64,000 bases of DNA from Tatumella terrea (lineage in GTDB: Bacteria; Pseudomonadota; Gammaproteobacteria; Enterobacterales; Enterobacteriaceae). The stretch lies in contig NZ_BAAAFX010000014.1 in the NCBI RefSeq assembly GCF_039523755.1, positions 167,959 to 231,958 of the forward strand, read 5' to 3'. Each line of letters opens with the position of its first letter. The stretch's first letter is position 1. A program made the position numbers and the translations under genes. Below, piece after piece: positions 26,365-35,509 of this stretch. The notes beneath the pieces are model-generated. The model ran no database searches and was not told the DNA's origin. It was given only the letters and a program-made list of their open reading frames with translations.

Positions 26365-27168
26365 ATGCATCCGATGCTGAACATTGCCGTGCGCGCTGCG
26401 CGCAAGGCCGGTAATTTAATCGCCAAAAATTACGAAACCCCTGACGCGGTTGAAACCAGTCAGAAAGGCAGTAACGACTTTGTCACCAATGTTGACCGTG
26501 ACGCGGAACGCCTGATTATTGAGGTAATTCGTAAATCTTACCCTCAGCACACCATCATCACCGAAGAAAGCGGTGAGCTGGCTGGCGAAGACAAGGATGT
26601 TCAATGGGTTATTGATCCACTGGATGGTACGACCAACTTCATCAAACGCTTCCCTCACTTTGCCGTGTCTATCGCCGTCCGCATTAAAGGCCGTACCGAA
26701 GTTGCCGTGGTCTATGACCCGATGCGCAATGAACTGTTCAGTGCCGCGCGCGGTCAGGGTGCACAGCTGAACGGTTACCGTTTACGCAGCAGCACTGCGC
26801 GTGATCTGGACGGGGCTATTCTGGCGACCGGTTTCCCGTTCAAAGCAAAACAACACTCCGTGCCTTTTATCAATGTCGTAAGCAAACTGTTTACTCAGTG
26901 TGCTGACTTCCGTCGTACCGGTTCTGCGGCACTGGATCTGGCCTATGTTGCCGCAGGCCGTACCGATGGTTATTTTGAAATCGGTCTGAAACCATGGGAT
27001 TTTGCTGGCGGCGAACTGCTGGTCCGTGAAGCGGGCGGCCTGGTCACCGACTTTACCGGCGGTCATGGTTACCTGCAATCAGGCAACATCGTCGCCGGTA
27101 ACCCGCGTGTTGTTCGCGCAATCCTGGCTTCTATGCGTGATGAATTAAGCGAAGCGTTAAAACGCTAA
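26365..27168 (+). CDS. suhB: Inositol-1-monophosphatase / Nus factor SuhB
   Basis: Mg-dependent phosphatase of the IMPase family that also acts in rRNA antitermination complexes in E. coli. 267 residues. The metal and catalytic motifs WVIDPLDGTTNFIKRFPHF and KPWDFAGGELLVREAGG are intact. Confidence 0.97.
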   Translation: MHPMLNIAVRAARKAGNLIAKNYETPDAVETSQKGSNDFVTNVDRDAERLIIEVIRKSYPQHTIITEESGELAGEDKDVQWVIDPLDGTTNFIKRFPHFAVSIAVRIKGRTEVAVVYDPMRNELFSAARGQGAQLNGYRLRSSTARDLDGAILATGFPFKAKQHSVPFINVVSKLFTQCADFRRTGSAALDLAYVAAGRTDGYFEIGLKPWDFAGGELLVREAGGLVTDFTGGHGYLQSGNIVAGNPRVVRAILASMRDELSEALKR

Positions 27169-27729
27169 GCTCCCCTCCCCGGGCCGCCGCGCCCGGGGAG
27201 TATTCCGTCAGATTTCCGCAGTGCTCTTCAGCTATTGCATTTTTTACAGGCATCGGCCTCCCCGCCGGGTTATTCCTTTACTGCCTCAGGCATTCCTTAT
27301 CCCCGGGTTTTCGTCCCTGACAGAGTCCCTCTCCCCTGTACCGCGGTGACAATCACCCGAGTCACACTCAGACAAAAAAGCCGGCAGACAAAATGCCTGC
27401 AATGCGGCGCCCCTGAATTTCCACCCAAGGCGTGCAGGAATAACCGGTGACCGATCACAGTAAAACCGCTCTGTTATTTCAGCATTCTGCAGGAAAGTCA
27501 GCGGAATACAATGGACAGGCGTCACTTCACAAGAGTGTGTCGTCGGAGATAGCAGAGGGTCGGATCATCAGGATATTCTGAGATACCGGCGTCAGTGCAG
27601 GTATATGGCAGGCAGGATTGGCAGAGACAACGCCATCATGCTTCACTGAATACGGCGGTATGGAAGCAGAAAGGCGACCTCAGGCCGCCTTTCTCTGTTC
27701 AGACGCCGGTCAGACCGGCGTTAGTCGTC
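27169..27729. other. suhB-glyA intergenic region, mostly unassigned
   Basis: 561 bases between the convergent suhB and glyA. A GC-rich inverted repeat (CTCCCCGGG ... CCCGGGGAG, about 27175-27200) follows suhB, and two hairpins follow glyA (27669-27693 and 27703-27721). The middle 27210-27660 contains only short, composition-driven frames with no recognisable product. Confidence 0.5.
27669..27693 (-). terminator. Intrinsic terminator of glyA
   Basis: On the minus strand GAAAGGCGGCCT-G-AGGTCGCCTTTC forms a long stem with one mismatch, followed by TGCTTCC. A second perfect stem, ACGCCGGT-CAG-ACCGGCGT at 27703-27721, lies between it and the glyA stop. Confidence 0.65.
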
Positions 27730-28983
27730 TCAGGCATAAACCGGCAGACGGGCACAGATTTCCAGCACTTTACCTTTCACGCGCTCGATAGTGGCTTCAT
27801 CGTTGATATTGTCCAGAATATCAGCAATCCAGCCAGCCAGTTCACGCACGTCCGCTTCGTTGAAACCACGACGGGTCACTGAAGGGGTACCGATACGAAT
27901 ACCGGAAGTGACAAACGGGCTCTTCGGATCGTTAGGAACGCTGTTTTTGTTAACCGTGATGTTGGCACGGCCCAGCGCTGCATCGGCCTCTTTACCGGTC
28001 AGATTTTTGTCGACCAGGTCCAGCAGGAACAGGTGGTTGTGAGTGCCACCGGAAACGATGTTGTAGCCTCGGGCCAGCAGGACTTCGACCATCGCTTTCG
28101 CATTAACAGCGACCTGCTGCTGATAGGCTTTAAATTCCGGCTCCATCGCTTCTTTCAGCGCGACCGCTTTACCCGCGATCACATGCATCAGAGGGCCACC
28201 CTGACCACCAGGGAACACTGCTGAGTTCAGTTTCTTATACAGATCTTCATCACCGCCTTTCGCCAGGATCAGTCCGCCACGCGGGCCTGCCAGGGTTTTA
28301 TGGGTAGTGGTGGTGACGATATGTGCATGAGGCACCGGGTTCGGATAAACATCCGCAGCCACCAGGCCCGCGACGTGAGCCATATCGACAAACAGCCATG
28401 CACCAATGCTGTCTGCAATTTCGCGCATTTTTGCCCAGTCACAGACACCGGAATACGCAGAGAAACCGCCGACAATCATTTTAGGCTTATGCGTTTTGGC
28501 CAGTTCAGCCAGCTCTTCATAGTCTATCTTGCCGCTGTCATCGATACCGTAAGGGACAACGTTATAGAGTTTACCGGACAGGTTTACCGGAGAGCCGTGT
28601 GTCAGGTGACCACCGTGCGCCAGGTTCATCCCCAGAATGGTATCACCCGGCTGCAGCAGTGCGGTGTAAACAGCAAAGTTAGCCTGTGAGCCACTGTGTG
28701 GCTGAACGTTAGCGTAATCTGCACCAAACAGCTCTTTAGCACGATCGATCGCTAACTGCTCTACGATATCGACGTATTCACATCCGCCGTAATAACGCTT
28801 ACCAGGATACCCTTCTGCGTATTTGTTGGTTAGCTGTGAACCCTGAGCCTGCATTACGCGTGGGCTGGTGTAGTTTTCTGAAGCAATTAATTCAATGTGC
28901 TCTTCCTGACGCACTTTCTCCTGCTCCATCGCCTCCCACAGTGGGGCATCATAATCGGCTATGTTCATCTCTCGCTTTAACAT
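27730..28983 (-). CDS. glyA: Serine hydroxymethyltransferase
   Basis: PLP enzyme interconverting serine and glycine with tetrahydrofolate, the main source of one-carbon units. ATG at 28983 gives 417 residues, the E. coli length, starting MLKREMNIADYD. The PLP-lysine motif TTTTHKTLAGPRGG is intact. A PurR site lies upstream. Confidence 0.98.
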   Translation of the reverse strand: MLKREMNIADYDAPLWEAMEQEKVRQEEHIELIASENYTSPRVMQAQGSQLTNKYAEGYPGKRYYGGCEYVDIVEQLAIDRAKELFGADYANVQPHSGSQANFAVYTALLQPGDTILGMNLAHGGHLTHGSPVNLSGKLYNVVPYGIDDSGKIDYEELAELAKTHKPKMIVGGFSAYSGVCDWAKMREIADSIGAWLFVDMAHVAGLVAADVYPNPVPHAHIVTTTTHKTLAGPRGGLILAKGGDEDLYKKLNSAVFPGGQGGPLMHVIAGKAVALKEAMEPEFKAYQQQVAVNAKAMVEVLLARGYNIVSGGTHNHLFLLDLVDKNLTGKEADAALGRANITVNKNSVPNDPKSPFVTSGIRIGTPSVTRRGFNEADVRELAGWIADILDNINDEATIERVKGKVLEICARLPVYA

Positions 28984-29097
28984 CCGCATCTCCTGACTCA
29001 GCTAACTTAAAAACGGCAATTTAACACCCATCGGCGGGTAACGGCCCACAGTGTAAACTCTTTTCCGGGAGGACGGTAGCCGGAATACACTCTTTTT

Positions 29098-29113
29098 ACG
29101 CAAACGATTGGCA
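29098..29113 (-). promoter_or_regulatory. Predicted PurR operator for glyA
   Basis: Minus-strand TGCCAATCGTTTGCGT keeps the strong right half (CGTTTGCGT) of the PurR consensus. It lies about 115 bases upstream of the glyA start, in the position PurR uses to repress glyA in enterobacteria. Confidence 0.6.
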
Positions 29114-29255
29114 CACCGACAGCATGCGGGTTACCTGCTGAAATGAAAGTGCTTTTTTAACTGATATTTTTTCATCTGCGACCACGATTTATTTCATATT
29201 GCAGGAAGGAATAACGATAAAAAACAAATACCCCTGTTTACTTTACGGGTAACGG

Positions 29256-29288
29256 GTAATAACATGTATTTTAAATACATGTTATTAC
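29256..29288 (+). promoter_or_regulatory. NsrR operator within a perfect 33-bp palindrome (hmpA)
   Basis: The central 23 bases read AACATGTATTT-T-AAATACATGTT, the 11-1-11 form of the NsrR site (AANATGCATTT-N-AAATGCATNTT). Symmetry extends 5 further bases on each side. It overlaps a possible -10 (TAATAA, 29257-29262) and lies 21 bases before hmpA, so NsrR would repress hmpA until nitric oxide is present. Confidence 0.85.
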
Positions 29289-29309
29289 AACCCCGCGAAG
29301 GAACACCCC

Positions 29310-30497
29310 ATGCTTGATGCGAAAACTATTGCACTGGTCAGAGAAACCCTCCCCGCCATCGCGGCCGCCGGCCCGGCGGTCACACAGCATTTCTATCAGC
29401 GTATGCTGAGCCATAACCCGGAACTGAAAGATATCTTCAATATGAGCAACCAGGCCAGCGGCCGTCAGCCGGAAGCCTTGTTTAAAGCACTTTGCGCTTA
29501 CGGCAGTCATCTGGATACCCCGGAAGCCCTGCTCCCTGCCGTCGAAAAAATTGCCCAAAAACATGTCAGTCTGTCGATTCAGCCGGAACAATATGCCATT
29601 GTCGGGGAACATTTACTGGGTACGATCCGGGAGCTGCTGGATCCTGGCAACGAGGTTCTGGCGGCCTGGGCGAAAGCCTACGGTGTCCTGGCAGATATCT
29701 TTATCAACCGTGAAGAGCAGATTTACGCACAGCATGAACAGCTGTCCGGCGGCTGGCGCGGAACCCGCGATTTTGTCATCAGTGAGATTAAGCAGGAAAG
29801 CGAGGTGATTAAGAGTTTCGTACTGACCCCGGCAGACGGGCAGCCCGTTTCAGAGTTTACCGCCGGGCAATTTGTCGCGCTGTATCTTAAACCGGAAGGA
29901 TTTACCCACCGCCAGATCCGGCAGTATTCACTGACCCGAAACCCGGACGGTAAGAGCTATCGCATCGCCGTCCGTCGCCAGCCGCAAGGACAGGTCTCAG
30001 AATGGTTACATCGTCAGGCAAAATGCGGTGACCGGGTGTCACTTTCGGCACCGTCCGGCGATTTCCAGCTGGACAGTTCGCTGTTTCCGGCACCGATCAC
30101 TCTCATTTCTGCGGGGTCCGGACAGACACCGTTGCTGGCCATGCTGCATGCGCTGGCGAAACACCAGTATCCGGCGCGGGTTAACTGGTGGCATGCCGCA
30201 CACAATCGTGCAGAACATGCATTCGGTGAAGAAGTCACTCAACTGGGCGCGACGCTGGAGTCTTTCCGTGAGGTCATCTGGTATAAACAGCCCGACGGTG
30301 CACTGGCAGACAGCCGTTACCGTTCAGGTCTGATCAATATTACACAGGCAGGTAGCGCGCTCGATAACCCGCAGTGCCACTATTTTGTCTGTGGTCCGAC
30401 AGGGTTTATGCAGTCTGTCATCCATCAGTTAACCGAAGCCGGCGTCAGTCAGTCGCATATTCATTATGAACTGTTTGGCCCGCATCAGGATCTCTGA
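29310..30497 (+). CDS. hmpA: Flavohemoprotein, nitric oxide dioxygenase
   Basis: Detoxifies nitric oxide to nitrate using O2 and NAD(P)H. 395 residues (E. coli 396): an N-terminal globin domain (about 1-137, start MLDAKTIALVRETLPAIAAA), an FAD-binding reductase domain (RQYSLTRNP motif near residue 207) and an NAD domain (ISAGSGQTPLLAML, VCGPTGFMQSV). Preceded by an NsrR palindrome. Confidence 0.98.
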   Translation: MLDAKTIALVRETLPAIAAAGPAVTQHFYQRMLSHNPELKDIFNMSNQASGRQPEALFKALCAYGSHLDTPEALLPAVEKIAQKHVSLSIQPEQYAIVGEHLLGTIRELLDPGNEVLAAWAKAYGVLADIFINREEQIYAQHEQLSGGWRGTRDFVISEIKQESEVIKSFVLTPADGQPVSEFTAGQFVALYLKPEGFTHRQIRQYSLTRNPDGKSYRIAVRRQPQGQVSEWLHRQAKCGDRVSLSAPSGDFQLDSSLFPAPITLISAGSGQTPLLAMLHALAKHQYPARVNWWHAAHNRAEHAFGEEVTQLGATLESFREVIWYKQPDGALADSRYRSGLINITQAGSALDNPQCHYFVCGPTGFMQSVIHQLTEAGVSQSHIHYELFGPHQDL

Positions 30498-30500
30498 GCT

Positions 30501-30535
30501 GTTCAGCGGGCCACTCTGTTGCGGTGGCCCGAGGG
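30501..30535. terminator. Convergent hmpA/glnB hairpin
   Basis: GCGGGCCAC and GGTGGCCCG form a GC-rich stem in the 39-base gap between the converging genes hmpA and glnB. No T tract is visible, so termination efficiency is uncertain. Confidence 0.4.
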
Positions 30536-30536
30536 A

Positions 30537-30875
30537 TCAGATAGCTTCTTCGTCTTCTTCACCGGTACGGATACGTACTACCCGTGCCACGTCGAACACA
30601 AAAATCTTACCATCACCGATTTTACCGGTCTGTGCGGTACGCATAATCGTTTCCACACAGGTATCGACGATATCGTCGGCAATCACTAATTCAATTTTTA
30701 CCTTCGGCAGAAAATCGACCATATATTCTGCGCCACGGTATAACTCGGTATGTCCCTTCTGACGCCCAAAGCCCTTCACTTCTGTCACTGTCATGCCGGT
30801 GATGCCGACTTCTGCCAGCGCTTCACGGACATCATCCAGTTTGAAGGGTTTAATAATCGCATCAATTTTTTTCAT
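30537..30875 (-). CDS. glnB: Nitrogen regulatory protein P-II
   Basis: Signal-transduction trimer that senses 2-oxoglutarate and ATP/ADP and controls NtrB and GlnE. 112 residues. The uridylylation site Tyr51 sits in the T loop (TELYRGAEYMVDF). In E. coli it follows glrR; here the upstream gene is purL, after a gap. Confidence 0.98.
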   Translation of the reverse strand: MKKIDAIIKPFKLDDVREALAEVGITGMTVTEVKGFGRQKGHTELYRGAEYMVDFLPKVKIELVIADDIVDTCVETIMRTAQTGKIGDGKIFVFDVARVVRIRTGEEDEEAI

Positions 30876-30972
30876 AGCTGAACCTTTTTCGCTTTCATCT
30901 GTGACGCCAGGGTCATTTCCCGGAGGTTAGTGCGCTCACCGGTGTGTCCGGTAAAAAATAAACGCGTGCAAC

Positions 30973-31077
30973 TTACCTTGTAAAATCGTCCGCGTCCAGT
31001 TTCTCTCCGGCATCCGGGATCCGTACTGGCGGCACCGGGCGCTTTCCGCTGCCATAAGCACGGTTCGTCTGGCTCAC
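30973..31077 (-). pseudogene. glrR: Possible remnant of the glrR 3' end
   Basis: A minus-strand reading frame of 34 codons ends EKLDADDFTR-stop, about 100 bases before glnB. E. coli GlrR (QseF) ends HELDANDFKE at the same position next to glnB. The rest of the frame does not resemble GlrR, so this is at most a short scar. Weak evidence. Confidence 0.3.
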
Positions 31078-31303
31078 GCGGCCGTCCCCGGTCCACAGAC
31101 CGAATGCCGGTAACGGCCTTCAGGGTAAGTTTCCGCATCGTTTTAATCATGGCACTCTTTAACCGGAAGATCCTCTGCCGGGGGAAATTCCGCGCAGCTC
31201 CTCTGTCATCGGATAATCGCGTTCAACCGACTCCTGCTGTACAGACCGGATGCGGTATCACAACCTGCCGCGCACCCGCCCGGATATCCTGAGGCCCTGC
31301 CAG

Positions 31304-31330
31304 TAAAAAAGCGCCCCGCAGGGCGCTTTT
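31304..31330 (-). terminator. Intrinsic terminator of purL
   Basis: GCGCCC-TGCG-GGGCGC stem with AAAA on one side and TTTTTT on the other. On the minus strand it follows the purL stop by about 20 bases, and it is usable in both directions. Confidence 0.85.
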
Positions 31331-31348
31331 AAGACGGTGTCGCCGGTA

Positions 31349-34300
31349 TCAGCCTAACTGCTGACGGGCATTACGGAAAATACGCATCCACGGGCTGTCC
31401 TCGCCCCACTCCTGAGGATGCCAGGAGTTACTGACGGTACGGAATACACGCTCAGGGTGCGGCATCATAATCGTGACACGGCCGCTGGTATTGGTGACTG
31501 CCGTGATCCCTTGCGGGGAACCATTCGGGTTTGCCGGATAGGTTTCGGTCGGTTGACCATAGTTATCCACATAACGCAGTGCCACCAGGCCGGCCGCCTG
31601 CAGCGCATCCAGTTGTGCCTGTCCTGAGAATTCAGCAAAGCCTTCGCCGTGTGACACCGCGATCGGCATCCGGGAGCCTGCCATGCCGGATAACAGCAGT
31701 GACGGGCTTTCGGCCACTTCGGTCAGGCTGAAACGACCTTCAAAACGCTCTGACTGGTTACGGACAAATCTCGGCCACAGGTCGCTGCCCGGGATCAGTT
31801 CACGCAGATTCGACATCATCTGACACCCATTACAGACGCCGAGTGCCAGTGTCCCGCTGCGGTTAAAGAATTGCCCGAAGGTGTCACGGACCCGCGGATT
31901 AAACAGGATCGATTTTGCCCAGCCTTCCCCGGCCCCTAAGACATCCCCGTAAGAGAAACCACCACAGGCCGACAGCAGATGGAAATCGTCCAGAGACTGA
32001 CGTCCGGCCAGCAGATCGCTCATATGCACATCCACCGCTTCAAAACCGGCACGGTGGAAGGCGGCTGCCATTTCCACATGTGAGTTGACCCCCTGCTCGC
32101 GCAGTACGGCCAGCTTCGGTCTGACGCCGGTCGCTATCATCGGCGCAGCGATATCCTCTGCCGGGTTGAACGTCAGGCTGACATTCAGCCCCGGGTCGTT
32201 ATTATCCAGTTTTGACTGATGTTCTTCATCGGCACAGTCCGGGTTATCACGTAACCGCTGCATCTGCCAGGTGGTTTCCGCCCACCAGCGACGCAGTGTC
32301 GAACGCTTCTCCTGATAAATCACCTGCTGACCGGCATTGATGACAAACTCATCACCCGGCTCAGCGGCACCGAGAACATGCAGGCAATCTGCCAGACCAT
32401 GACGGGCAAAAATATCGCTAATGGCCTGTTTATCTTCCGCTTTCACCTGGATAACGGCGCCCAGTTCTTCGGTAAACAATGATGCCAGTACATCCTGCCC
32501 CAGTGAGGCCACATCCACACGCAAACCGCAGTGACCTGCGAAGGCCATTTCAGCCAGTGTTACCAGCAGCCCGCCGTCAGAGCGGTCATGATAAGCCAGT
32601 AATTTCTGCTCAGAAACCAGTTGCTGGATGGCGTTGAAGAAACCGGCCAGCTGTTGTGCATTGCGAACGTCTGCCGGTTTGTCTCCGAGCTGGCTGTAAA
32701 CCTGTGCCAGCGCTGTTGCCCCCAGGGTATTGGCACCCGCCCCCAGATCCACCAGCATCAGCAGGTTATCTGTGCCGGGCTGTAACTGAGGTGTCACGGT
32801 GTGACGAACATCTTCGACACGCGCAAAGGCAGTGATCACAAGCGATAACGGTGATGTCATCTCTCGCGGCTGATTATCCTGCTGCCAGCGGGTTTTCATC
32901 GACATCGAATCTTTCCCGACCGGAATCGTCAGACCCAATGCCGGACACAGTTCTTCACCGACGGCTTTTACCGCCGCATATAACCCGGCATCTTCGCCCG
33001 GGTGTCCGGCGGCGGACATCCAGTTTGCGGACAGCTTGATGCGGCTCAGAGAACCAATATCGGTGGCGGCCAGGTTCGTCAGAGCTTCACCGACGGCCAG
33101 CCGGGCGGAGGCGGCAAAATCGAGCAGAGCGACAGGCGCACGCTCACCCATGGCAAAGGCTTCGCCATGATAGCTGTCCAGGCTGGCCGTCGTAACGGCA
33201 CAGTTCGCAACAGGAACCTGCCACGGTCCGACCATCTGGTCGCGTGCCACCATCCCGGTGACGGAACGGTCACCGATAGTAATAAGGAAGGTCTTTTCTG
33301 CGACGCCCGGCAGATGCATAACGCGTTTAACCGCCTCGGCCAGTGATATGTCATCACGGTTTAACGCCGTCCCGCAGACCTGTTTTGTCTCGACGTCCCG
33401 CGTCATTTTCGGGGTTTTGCCGAGCAGCACATCCAGCGGCATATCGATAGGCTGATTATCGAAGTGTGTGTCATTCAGGGTCAGATGCAGTTCTTCGGTC
33501 GCTTCACCGATCACCGCATAAGGTGCGCGTTCACGCTGACATAACTGCTCAAACAACGGCAGTTTGTCCGGCGACACCGCTAAAACATAACGTTCCTGCG
33601 ACTCATTACACCAGACTTCCAGCGGGCTCATGCCGGGTTCATCGTTCAGGATGTCACGCAGATTGAAACGCCCGCCACGTCCACCGTCACTGACCAGTTC
33701 CGGCATCGCGTTGGACAGCCCCCCTGCACCGACATCATGGATAAACAGGATCGGGTTCTGTTCGCCCAGCTGCCAGCAGCGGTCGATCACTTCCTGACAG
33801 CGACGCTCCATTTCCGGGTTGTCACGCTGAACAGAGGCAAAATCCAGATCGGCATCGGACTGACCGGAAGCCATCGATGACGCCGCTCCACCGCCCAGAC
33901 CGATATTCATCGCCGGACCGCCCAGCACGATCAGTTTAGCGCCGATGCTGATCTCACCTTTCTGCACATGATCACCACGGATGTTACCGATCCCTCCGGC
34001 CAGCATGACCGGCTTATGGTAACCACGCAGTTCTTCACCGTTATGGCTGGTCACCCGCGCTTCATAAGTACGGAAGTATCCGTTCAGCGCCGGACGACCA
34101 AATTCATTGTTAAATGCCGCTCCGCCCAACGGACCATCGGTCATGATCTCCAGTGCGGTCACGATACGATCCGGTTTACCGAAATCCTGCTCCCACGGCT
34201 GTTCAAAGCCCGGAATACGCAGGTTAGAGACAGAGAAACCGCTGAGACCGGCTTTAGGTTTAGCACCTCGTCCGGTCGCGCCTTCATCACGGATTTCACC

Positions 34301-35239
34301 CCCGGATCCGGTCGCGGCCCCCGGCCACGGAGAAATCGCCGTCGGGTGGTTATGCGTTTCGACTTTCATCAGGATATGGGCATCTTCCTGGTGGAAATCG
34401 TAAATCCCCTGCTTATCGTCCGCATAAAAACGGCCAACCTTCGAGCCTTCCATCACGGCGGCATTATCTTTATAGGCCGACAGCACGTGCTCAGGGTTTT
34501 TCTCAAAGGTATTTTTGATCATCTTAAACAGCGATTTCGGCTGTTGAACACCATCGATGATCCAGTCGGCATTGAAAATTTTATGCCGGCAGTGCTCAGA
34601 GTTAGCCTGAGCAAACATATAGAGTTCGATATCGTTAGGATTGCGTCCCAGTCCGGTAAACGCAGCCAGCAGGTAGTCAATTTCGTCCTCTGCCAGAGCC
34701 AGGCCGAGAGACGCGTTCGCTTCTTCCAAAGCCTGACGACCTTTACCAAGGATATCGACCGCTTTTACCGGCTGAGGCGTTTGCTGAACAAATAACTGCT
34801 GCGCCTGAGTCAGTGAGGTATAAACCGTTTCCATCATCCGGTCATGTAATAACGCGGACAATTCAGCCCATTGAGCCTCTGAAATAGTCTCAGCCTGAAT
34901 ATAGAACGCCAGCCCTCTTTCCAGACGGATGACTTTCGCCAGTTCACAGTTATGGGCAATATCCGTGGCTTTAGAAGACCAGGGAGAAATCGTCCCGGGA
35001 CGAGGAGTCACCAGTAATAAGCGTCCGGCAGGTTCATGCTCCGCCAGTGAGGGGCCGTATTTAAGAAGACGTTGAAGACGGTTTTTTTCATCATCACTCA
35101 GGGGGGAACTGACATCGGCAAAATGTACATATTCAGCATAAATATCGCTGACGGGCAGGTGAGCATTTCTGAAACTGTTCAGGAGTTTGTTAATACGAAA
35201 TGCCGACAGAGCGGGCGAGCCACGCAAAATTTCCATCAT
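31349..35239 (-). CDS. purL: Phosphoribosylformylglycinamidine synthase
   Basis: Fourth step of de novo purine synthesis (FGAR to FGAM, using ATP and glutamine). 1296 residues (E. coli 1295), starting MMEILRGSPALSAFRINKLL. N-terminal and FGAM synthetase domains (KVETHNHPTAISPW, GGIRDEGATGRGAKPKAG-type loop) are followed by a C-terminal glutamine amidotransferase with nucleophile loop LGVCNGCQMMS. A PurR operator lies about 90 bases upstream. Confidence 0.98.
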   Translation of the reverse strand: MMEILRGSPALSAFRINKLLNSFRNAHLPVSDIYAEYVHFADVSSPLSDDEKNRLQRLLKYGPSLAEHEPAGRLLLVTPRPGTISPWSSKATDIAHNCELAKVIRLERGLAFYIQAETISEAQWAELSALLHDRMMETVYTSLTQAQQLFVQQTPQPVKAVDILGKGRQALEEANASLGLALAEDEIDYLLAAFTGLGRNPNDIELYMFAQANSEHCRHKIFNADWIIDGVQQPKSLFKMIKNTFEKNPEHVLSAYKDNAAVMEGSKVGRFYADDKQGIYDFHQEDAHILMKVETHNHPTAISPWPGAATGSGGEIRDEGATGRGAKPKAGLSGFSVSNLRIPGFEQPWEQDFGKPDRIVTALEIMTDGPLGGAAFNNEFGRPALNGYFRTYEARVTSHNGEELRGYHKPVMLAGGIGNIRGDHVQKGEISIGAKLIVLGGPAMNIGLGGGAASSMASGQSDADLDFASVQRDNPEMERRCQEVIDRCWQLGEQNPILFIHDVGAGGLSNAMPELVSDGGRGGRFNLRDILNDEPGMSPLEVWCNESQERYVLAVSPDKLPLFEQLCQRERAPYAVIGEATEELHLTLNDTHFDNQPIDMPLDVLLGKTPKMTRDVETKQVCGTALNRDDISLAEAVKRVMHLPGVAEKTFLITIGDRSVTGMVARDQMVGPWQVPVANCAVTTASLDSYHGEAFAMGERAPVALLDFAASARLAVGEALTNLAATDIGSLSRIKLSANWMSAAGHPGEDAGLYAAVKAVGEELCPALGLTIPVGKDSMSMKTRWQQDNQPREMTSPLSLVITAFARVEDVRHTVTPQLQPGTDNLLMLVDLGAGANTLGATALAQVYSQLGDKPADVRNAQQLAGFFNAIQQLVSEQKLLAYHDRSDGGLLVTLAEMAFAGHCGLRVDVASLGQDVLASLFTEELGAVIQVKAEDKQAISDIFARHGLADCLHVLGAAEPGDEFVINAGQQVIYQEKRSTLRRWWAETTWQMQRLRDNPDCADEEHQSKLDNNDPGLNVSLTFNPAEDIAAPMIATGVRPKLAVLREQGVNSHVEMAAAFHRAGFEAVDVHMSDLLAGRQSLDDFHLLSACGGFSYGDVLGAGEGWAKSILFNPRVRDTFGQFFNRSGTLALGVCNGCQMMSNLRELIPGSDLWPRFVRNQSERFEGRFSLTEVAESPSLLLSGMAGSRMPIAVSHGEGFAEFSGQAQLDALQAAGLVALRYVDNYGQPTETYPANPNGSPQGITAVTNTSGRVTIMMPHPERVFRTVSNSWHPQEWGEDSPWMRIFRNARQQLG

Positions 35240-35329
35240 TAAAGATCTCTCGTCTTCGAAACGCCGGACGACGCTTCATTGGGCGCAACAGGGGAAAACG
35301 GACGCCATTATAAAGAATAACCCTCTGTT

Positions 35330-35345
35330 ACGAAACCGTTTGCGT
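35330..35345 (-). promoter_or_regulatory. PurR operator for purL
   Basis: ACGAAACCGTTTGCGT read on the plus strand is ACGCAAACGGTTTCGT on the minus strand, an exact PurR consensus. It lies about 90 bases upstream of purL in the gap shared with divergent mltF. Confidence 0.85.
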
Positions 35346-35509
35346 TGATTTTCTGCGGATAATCCTGCGGTCAAAAAACAAACATTTCTTGCTATAAAAG
35401 TTGCTCTTTGTCGTTTTGTTGCTCAGAATGCACCTCGCTCCGGGGAGTTTACCCTCTGTTACATTCCTGCCAAAAGGCTAAACCCGGAGCTGATTAACGA
35501 GATAACTTT

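Larger units (their letters stand above)
28984..29309. other. Divergent glyA/hmpA regulatory region
   Basis: 326 bases between divergent start codons, holding a PurR-like site on the glyA side and a perfect 33-bp NsrR-like palindrome on the hmpA side. No gene was found. The arrangement is the same as in E. coli. Confidence 0.7.
30876..31348. other. purL-glnB scar where glrK-qseG-glrR lie in E. coli
   Basis: 473 bases with no intact gene. In E. coli this position holds glmY, glrK, qseG and glrR. The purL terminator is at the right end (31304-31330). A short minus-strand frame ending at 30973 may be the last trace of glrR (separate entry). A 92-codon frame at 30872-31150 has no recognisable domain and overlaps glnB. 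Confidence 0.55.

Noticed and set aside
30872..31150. 92-codon minus-strand frame upstream of glnB
   Set aside because: Overlaps the glnB start, Arg/Pro/Gly-rich with no domain and no operon logic; another frame in the same DNA looks more protein-like (the possible glrR scar).
33968..34795. 275-codon open frame on the plus strand opposite purL
   Set aside because: Lies entirely antisense to the conserved purL coding region and encodes a Phe/Arg/Ile-rich sequence with no domain; typical mirror frame of a GC-rich gene.
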